This document shows positions 53,095 to 64,000 of a stretch of 64,000 bases of DNA, piece by piece. Below the pieces are notes generated by a model. It was given only the letters and a program-made list of their open reading frames with translations. It did no database searches and was not told where the DNA came from. The stretch covers positions 2,123,501 through 2,187,500 of the forward strand of contig OZ038472.1 in assembly GCA_964036295.1 (NCBI GenBank), written 5' to 3'. The position numbers were made by a program, and so were the translations under genes. This stretch comes from Plumapathes pennacea (Eukaryota > Cnidaria > Anthozoa > Antipatharia > Myriopathidae). Every line of letters begins with the position of its first letter. Position 1 is the first letter of the stretch.

Positions 53095-53865
53095 CCGTAA
53101 CATGGTCGGTATGTAGTCGGTAACATGGATACAGTTCGTAACATGGTCCGTACACAGTCCGTAACATCGTCGGCATGAAGTCCATACGTGGTCGGTATAT
53201 AGTCGGTAGCATGGTCGGCATGCAGTCCGTATGTGGTCGGTATGTAGTCGGTAACATGTGGTCCGTATACAGTCCGTAACATAGTCGGTACACAGTCCGT
53301 AATACGGTCGGCATGCAGTCCGTATGTGGTCGGTGTGTAGTCGGTAACATGTGGTCCGTATACAGTCCGTAACATAGTCGGTACACAGTCCGTAACACGG
53401 TCGGCATGCAGTCCGTATGTGGTCGGTATGTAGTCGGTAACATGTGGTCCGTATACAGTCCGTAACATAGTTGGTACACAGTCCGTAATACGGTCGGCAT
53501 GCAGTCCGTATGTGGTCGGTGTGTAGTCGGTAACATGTGGTCCGTATACAGTCCGTAACATAGTTGGTACACAGTCCGTAATACGGTCGGCATGCAGTCC
53601 GTATGTGGTCGGTGTGTAGTCGGTAACATGTGGTCCGTATACAGTCCGTAACATAGTTGGTACACAGTCCGTAATACGGTCGGCATGCAGTCCGTATGTG
53701 GTCGGTATGTAGTCGGTAACATGTGGTCCGTTACACAGTCCGTAACATAGTCGGTACACAGTCCGTAACACGGTTGGCATGCAGTCCGTATGTGGTCGGT
53801 GTGTAGTCGGTAACATGCGGTCCGTTATACAGTCCGTAACACTGTCGGTATGTAGTGGTCTGTAT
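53095..53865. repeat. Minisatellite with a 93-bp higher-order unit
   Basis: Short words (GTCCGTAACATGGTCGGTAT and AGTCGGTAACATG variants) build a 93-bp unit that recurs at exact 93-bp steps (GGTCGGCATGCAG starts at 53213, 53306, 53399, 53492 and on to about 53770). Because 93 is a multiple of three, long frames stay open on the minus strand. They encode only the repeat (TVYGPHVTDYIPTTYGLHAD) and are not taken as genes. The array lies 3' of the minus-strand gene at 54111. Confidence 0.9.
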
Positions 53866-54110
53866 ATTATATTATAATATATTATATTTATAGTCGGTGT
53901 AACGTGGTTGATATATGTAGTTGCATGGTAGCGTGGTCGGTAAGCGACCAGCCCGGTCAGTATAACATTATCGAATGATTATCTTAATATACTGTGTGAT
54001 GTTCTCACTTATCAGTATGAAACTTTCCATAAGGTGTGACTACGTAATACACAAATTATCAAAAGAAAGTAACGTTTTATGATACTGATTCACGTGATGA
54101 AGAAGATGCT

Positions 54111-57536
<3,426 letters not shown>

Positions 57537-58027
57537 GTTAACTTTGCGTACAGGCAACAGCTTCGTCTACTCGCTTGTGTGTTTTAAAATGGCTTCACGT
57601 TTGCTTGTTTGCATGAAGAAGGGATTCTGGTTAGCTATACTAAAATTATTCGCACGATTGACAGCTAAGCCAAAATATTGTGGAGTCTGATCTTAAAAAC
57701 TGTTTTGAGCTTTTAAAATGCACCTGTCTGCCATACCGGCGCCTGATTGGCCATTGAAAAAATATGGATGTTCTCATTTGGCATAAAAGCATTGTCCTTG
57801 GTTCCACTAATGATGTCCGCGTCAATCGAGAAGCATAATCATTCTGTTACAGCTGTTGGTATTCCTATAACGATGAATAATGCAATGTCGTGTGTTCACT
57901 ACAACAAAATGCAAATTATAACGTACGGACTTAAGAGCGAGTCCCACATAATGTTTTCCTGTGCTGTCTTGGTAATTATGTAGCCGTCACGCATGGAACG
58001 AAATTTGATGAAACTAGCGGTCTTTCA

Positions 58028-58492
58028 CATGGTAAGAACGCTGGTGTATCAACTGAAAGTTGATCGAGGTTCTTGAACGCCGTAAGAGTAACAGTAGCTG
58101 ACGTTTCGAGCGTGAGCCCTTCGTCAGAGCGAATGGAAATGATATCTGGATATGTTTTGGGCGTGTTCCAGCATAAACATATTGGGATGAAGAGAGACCC
58201 ATCAACGAGAGCTTGTTTGCAGTTAGTTTCCTGATAATTATCAGCGCTTCTCTAACTTGCAGCACTTCGTAAATGAATAAAATTATTTAGGTTGCATTAA
58301 GTTGGGCAGAGCGAATGGAAATGATATCTGGATATGTTTTGGCCGTGTTCCAGCATAAACATATTGGGATGAAGAGAGACCCATGAACGAGAGCTTGTTT
58401 GCAGTTAGTTTCCTGATAATTATCAGCGCTTCTCTAACGTGCAGCACTTCGTAAATGAATAAAATTATTTAGGTTGCATTAAGTTGGGCAGA
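58028..58492. repeat. SINE/MITE-like fragment followed by a 183-bp tandem duplication
   Basis: The first part (ACGCTGGTGTATCAACTGAA ... ACGTTTCGAGCGTGAGCCCT) also occurs in part near 35120-35215, and its end resembles 5795-5865 and 59468. Two near-identical 183-bp copies follow (58125-58307 and 58308-58490), each containing GATATCTGGATATGTTTTGG. Confidence 0.7.
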
Positions 58493-59265
58493 TTGACATT
58501 TTGCATATTAAAGTAATAGAGTGAACGAGAAGTCAGATATTCAAATGATGAAGGATCTAACGTCGACTTGAAGAAGAACATGTAATGAAATATACCATAA
58601 CCATAAAAAATAGTGAAGGTTTATCATTTCACTGCAATAGCTGCCTTCAACTGAACGTTTAAACACCTAAAATGGCCTTACTTACAACGGAGTAGTATAC
58701 TTAGTATGATGGCCAGGCACTTTATCATGCTAGGCCAAATTGAACTTAGTCAGTACAGTATATAGATGCTCAAAAATCTAAAGAGAAATTTGCTCATCAG
58801 GAGTAAAAGAGAGAGTAATCCGGCAATTGCTTGGATGCAGTTGAATGCGTGGCACGGTTTGCAAATGTTCATGTTGCCCAACAAATAACATTCGCGAGTT
58901 ATCAATAATTCATGTAAAGTGCTTATAAGGGTTCCGAAAATATGACGCATGTCAAATTTTATAATTGAAACTTACTAGGGGATATTAAAATAAGTCTGCT
59001 TAATTACACACGAGGCTGTTACAAATCCAGAGCATAGTGCACGAGAGTAGTATTACTTTGTGCTAATAATTCTCACGATCAAATGAGGGTACTATCAACA
59101 CTCAAAAGTATAATTTGTGGCAGATCCGCGAGGCGTTTGATCATTTCCCTGTCATTCGGCAGGCTGACAAATTAATTGAATGCGAAGGTGGCTGGCTCAA
59201 TGCTGTAGCGCGGGCGTGTCGACTGACAGAACATATGTATTATGTATCAATCTAGAGTGGTTTAA

Positions 59266-59465
59266 GCGTTTCACTCCCAAGAGTGATCAACTTTAATTTC
59301 CGCCTTCAGTGTCCCCCAGAGATATATTATGCAGTAAGGAAAACTTGGCTTTCGATGCCTTGCTCAGATGACAGCTGATTAATAAAATTATCAGTTCTCT
59401 CTACATCACCCATACATTTTCTTCTTAAAAGGTTGAGAGAATCTGTATTTTGAGCTTGGGAGTGC
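59266..59465. mobile_element. MITE of the CCCTTTCACTCCCAAG family
   Basis: It starts GCGTTTCACTCCCAAGAGTG and ends TGAGCTTGGGAGTG, with inner AACTTGGCTTTCGATGCCTT. The right end abuts a CTTCGAGCGTTCACCCTTCG fragment of the SINE/MITE-like repeat at 58028. Confidence 0.7.
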
Positions 59466-62400
59466 GCTTCGAGCGTTCACCCTTCGTCGGAGAAAGTCAC
59501 TTACAGTAAATCAGTCTTGCAGTGACTTGGTAATTGGCTTTTTATTGCATTCTGTGACACAATGTATAAGTTGGAATATTTTGCTTTTGAGTAACTTTAA
59601 CATTTAAAAAATCATTAATTTACAAGTGTAATTCCATCGCAGCTCAGTTTTGTCTTCTTATTGGAATTGTCGAGATATAGATTTCATAGTTAGTTTTTTT
59701 GCTAGTTGTACAAGGTACCAAACGTACTGAATATCTACAGTTTGAATTTGAAAACAAAAACCGTAACTGGATTGAATAAACATTAACTTTCTAACTTTTA
59801 AGAATGAAGATGTTTGTTTGTCGCATGCATTCGAATTTACAACAACGAACAATTTTTATAGGTATGAAACATTTTCTACAAGCTCACTGGACTAAAACGT
59901 TCCGAGGTCTATATTGGTCTAGCGAAGTGTTTCCCTGGAAAGAGGGCGGATCACCTCTGGGAGACTCGTTTCCATGCCCATTTTTATAAAACGTCCTGAA
60001 ACAGAAGATATGCGAAGATCCGGGAACATCCGGGGCCTTTAGGTCAGCAGTTTCCCGGGTTAGGAGAGAGCCTTTACTTTGGTGCGCCGTTTGCAGCTGA
60101 CATCAACAGTTCCTTCCTTGCTCTGAGCGAGGGAAGAGACTGAAGCCTTGTAAACTGTTGTGTAGCGAATTGGCAGATTTCTCGTGTCCTTGTTCATACG
60201 GAACGAATCTGCGCCTGACAAGAGAAGAGTTTATCAATTATTCAAAGCCAATCAAAGTTGCAAATGATCTAAAAAAGAGGACACAGGACGGACAGAGAGG
60301 GACACACACACACATACATGCAGGGAAACAGACACAGGCAGTGACAGAGAAAACGACTGAAACAGACAGACAATTAACGACAGACAGTCAGACTGAGTGG
60401 GTGTGCTGAGACAGAAAGAGGATACTGCGATTGAAAATGAGAGACACCCAGAGAGAAATAATCAACTATAGGGACTCGTGTTTTCAACAAAAGGCAGCGA
60501 CCAATCTTCGGCTGAATTTCAAGGTTACTGAGAGATGGCACACGTTTTCAAACTACAAAACGTTATTGTACCAGGCCTGCTGACTTCTTGAGAAAGAGCA
60601 CAGCAGTTGTATTTATTTTGTCTAGACCTCCTGTAGGGGCGATTCAGAATGTAGGTTCTCTTTTTGACTACACACAAAACAACATCGCACATGGTAAGCA
60701 CATTTTTCGTTTCATTGCGAGGCATATTCTTGCCACAACAGTACCCTAACAAAAAAATGGAGACAGACTCTAATATTTTAAAACAGTGGTACATCTTTAG
60801 TACCAGTTGTGTTAGTTCTGCTTTTTTGCTGTCACCCTGCCGGAGCTTCTCTCCGAAAGGCGAATTCGTTTTTTCCAAGAAAACGTTAAGCTCCTGACCT
60901 GTCATTGTGATGAAAAACTTGCTAGAGAGGAACGAATTTTGCTTTTAATTTGCCACACTTTCTTGTGTGCAGCCATTGTGTATTAGGTGAATCGCGGTAC
61001 CAGTACAGCTTTTCAGTAAATATGGCAGAAGACAAAAAAGAGCATTGTGGTTAACAGCTGGAGGTCACATAAAACACCTTCATAAACTTGAAATAAGTTT
61101 TCTTGATAATCTTGCACTTATGCAAAACAAAACTGTCCAAAAAATGGAACCTCGAAAAAGGCATTTCAGGAGATTTAACCAACTCCAAATTAAAGAGTGT
61201 GGGACCAGCGCATATTACTGAAATTTTGTTTTATAAACATGAATGTATGTAAACAAACAAATAAATATACTGAGCAAGTATAGAGTAGTTTAACGTATGT
61301 TTATATCTCAGATATATAATTGGGTTATATTTCTTTTTTACACATCGCATGCAGTGTAGAGCTTTGTATTGTTTGTTCATCGCGTGCCATGCATTTAACA
61401 TCTTGGTCGACTGATTTCTGGACAATTAAACTGCAATACCAAACACCTTTCAGGCCCAAAAGCAAATAAGAAACAATAAAAAAACTGATATAGTCCCCCA
61501 AAAGAAGACACGCCACGGCGCGTGTGGTTGATTTATGATATTGACGGTCTATTCTAGATATTGTTGTGCCAGCATACGATGTCTTTGTGAAGATATAGTT
61601 AAAGGCTGTGACTAGTATTTGTTGTGACCCAAGAGATGTAACTTTCTAAGGGTAGTGAAAAAAAAAAAAAAAAAACATGCACATCTCAATATATTTGTTA
61701 ATGAATTTTACATACTCATCTTCGTGTACCTGTTAAGACTTTCTGGGGTAGCATGATTATTTTCAGCTTAGAAGTATTTAAAAGGATAATACCACGTAGA
61801 AAGAACCTTGTATTCATTTCACTAGTTTGATTATTTTCTCTCCGTAGAATTTCAAAACGGTAGTCGTTATCGTTTTGTCACTTATCACAGCAAAAACTGT
61901 GTTCTGTAAACATCGGCTAATTAAACTAAGCGGACTCCATTAAGGCTTTACAAGTTTGTTTACATCATGATTTGGCTTATAACTTATTGTGCTGTTGAAA
62001 TAAAATTGTCATTTTCAAAAAAGTATTGAAAGTATTTTAGAGATAAATATCCAATCAGAAGATGCCGCAGCTGGGCAATTATTGATGAATAGTTACGAAA
62101 GCCACGGCTTTCTTCTTTGATATTTAGATTTTAATCTAATTGACCTCATCCTGCGTCGAGTAACTCGTTCTTTATCAAACCCTCTCTTTTGAAAATCAAT
62201 CCAATTCACAAGATTCCTGACAAACAGTGCTGTTTCAATTCTGTCGGTAAAGAATTTGTTTACCGAATGACAGAAAACATGACGCTACGGCCACTACTTG
62301 AATAAAGCAAAGATTTTATTTGTATACATAAAAATTCTACGGTACAAAAGAACACCTGGCTCTCAAAAGTATTGTTAGCATTGAGACTCGGTATACACCA

Positions 62401-64000
62401 AACGCCTTTTTGTTTAAAATATAGGATTTGAAAGAAGTCCTTTACAACTGAACTACTTTATCTGCTTAAAGCTGGGGCGATGTGGACAACTCAGATCAGT
62501 TAGCCGAAACTCTTCCAGAACATTTCATCCCATAAACACGTGTTCCCGCGCTCACAGCGTTGTGTGTGTGTACTCATTCGTTTCCAAAGAGAACACTGAA
62601 AGTTGATTTATTACGATGCGTAGTGCTTTCTCGTAGCACAGGCACATTGTGCTGTAACCTGCAATGACTTGTCGTCTGTCAGTATAGCCGGGTGTCATTA
62701 AGTCGAACACATAGATGCCGAGGAACATACTAGATATGTTTTACTCAAAAAAATGTCTTGCGGCGGCTAACGATGTTGTTTCAACTTCGCTTCGCCATGC
62801 AACGACTCGACTTTTAGAACAATAGGATCGCCGATGCTGCTTTTCTCCCGATTAACTGAATTGAGAGCGGGTCAGAAACAGACGGATGAAAGGAAGCAAA
62901 GCTAACATTCAGTAAAGTTCCGTCTTTATTTAAGAAATTTAGTATGTCTTCGGATATTGTCAAGAAAGGGATCATACTGTCATGATTTATGTTATGAAAT
63001 GACGGTACTTTTCATGTTAGCAATCAACGTCGATCCAAGCTTACACTCAACACTCGGCGTGTTGGCCTTCAGAATGAAATATTGTTTGTCCAAGTCTGTG
63101 GGTTATCTGAATTTTACTGAAGAAAAGAGTGTATAGTTTTTGACATCCCACAGTGAATTCGCTTTTTGATTTCGCATTTCTTTTCATGTCAATTATGAAA
63201 ATTGTCTTCAGTGACTTTGTCATTGTTGATTAGCTGAAATTAAGACTGATGGACCGTCAAGAAACTGGCTTAGCACGTGGTTTATTTCTGTTACAGAAAA
63301 CAAAACAAAATAGGCTTTTTTTTTCGCGTAAAACTCAGTTTTTCGACCATGCGACGTTAAAATCTTGTTTCGGACAAAACGTTGCGGATTTTTAAAGGAA
63401 TATTTATAATTTTCAATAACTTCTTTTCATGATGTATCGCCTGAGCGAGCTACAAAGCACATATTGAAGTAAACAAAAGCTAGTACTATAGTTTTATCTG
63501 CAAGGATTATTTCCTGTCAGCATGTGAATGCTTGCCTTCAAAGAAAGCCCTTTCTTGACATATTAAAATAAAACGAGTACTGATTTGTATGTAAATTAAC
63601 AATTAGTTTCTTTTCATAGATCAGATTTCATGGCTATCCTTGCAAAGCATAAAGGATGACATTTGCTTTTATGGAGTCCCTCTCAAATAATCGAGTTCAA
63701 CAGTACTTTTAAAGGCTTTCAAGAGGTAAGAAAACGACCTAAGTGTATTTGATTTTGAATCAAGTTTTTACACTTCATTTGAAGCAAGAAATAGCCAAAC
63801 AATGCGACCGGTTCACGAGTTTCTTCCTCGTTAAAAGGACACGGTTACATAACTACCAGAAGCGTCTGCAAGATATCGAGTTTTACACACTAATAGTCGA
63901 AAATCATTTTAGAAGAATCATTATTCCCTCTATAAAGCCGTTTTAAAGGCTATTATAGTTGAATTTGATTCAGCTGTACAAAATCATTTGTGGAAGAAGA

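Larger units (their letters stand above)
57537..64000. other. 6.5 kb without a supported gene
   Basis: Apart from the repeats listed separately, this is AT-rich sequence in which I find no chain of exons. The longest frame is 60905-60525 on the minus strand (126 codons; starts MTGQELNVFLEKTNSPFGEK). It has no clear motif and lies by itself. A short A tract sits near 61660. The last 1.5 kb is featureless. Confidence 0.45.

Noticed and set aside
53081-53816. Two minus-strand frames of 213 and 242 codons
   Set aside because: They consist only of the 93-bp minisatellite, are open in more than one frame, and have no non-repeat sequence or splice context.
60525-60905. 126-codon minus-strand frame starting MTGQELNVFLEK
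   Set aside because: There is no clear motif, no linked exon and no codon pattern that separates it from chance. Kept only as a note in the regional entry.

Overview
The window looks like nuclear DNA of an anthozoan cnidarian, most likely a stony coral (inference). Genes have many introns with GT-AG borders, animal genes such as ATG5 and TFB2M are recognisable, secreted F5/8C (discoidin) and CCP (sushi) exons are abundant, and miniature inverted-repeat elements are dense. No bacterial-type operons, tRNA or rRNA genes were seen. All exon structures were worked out by hand from splice consensus, intron phase and reading frame.

Region 1 (1-31.1 kb, + strand): a tandem array of four paralogues sharing one plan: signal peptide, F5/8C domain (two exons), one exon per CCP domain, and a C-terminal module of three exons. 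Gene 1 is cut by the window edge (last 2 CCPs plus C-terminal module, 177-2596). Gene 2 (4785-16160) is complete with 14 CCPs and 1230 residues. Gene 3 (18818-22765) is complete with 2 CCPs and 522 residues. Gene 4 (24393-31093) is more diverged, has 3 CCPs and a Thr-rich linker, and is broken at its 5' end. A 1.78 kb inverted-repeat transposon sits in its signal-peptide exon with a 10-bp target duplication, and both F5/8C exons carry 1-bp frameshifts. The array grew by a segmental duplication of about 13-14 kb (1-7240 resembles 13019-21290) and by an internal four-CCP duplication in gene 2. The C-terminal module appears to combine a short degenerate discoidin-like sandwich with a Tudor/SH3-like barrel pair, an unusual set for a secreted protein.

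Region 2 (32.0-39.2 kb, - strand): an intact eight-exon ATG5 gene (272 residues), convergent with gene 4. Its second intron holds a 2 kb TIR element with repeated TTGCGGAGAGGACA-like motifs.

Region 3 (39.2-50 kb): repeat-rich intergenic DNA. It holds a GC-rich minisatellite, a family of elements ending in CAACCTCGTTCCCAGG with 9-bp target duplications (67 bp to 1.1 kb), larger inverted repeats, several MITEs, AT-rich simple sequence and a few degenerate minus-strand exon-like pieces.

Region 4 (50-57.5 kb): an intronless TFB2M-type gene (50530-51621, +), a 93-bp-period minisatellite, and a four-exon minus-strand gene (57536-54111) for an unrecognised 266-residue coiled-coil protein with a C-terminal membrane anchor. 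The intron before its third exon contains large trinucleotide arrays and a duplicated splice acceptor.

Region 5 (57.5-64 kb): no gene supported; repeats and AT-rich sequence only.
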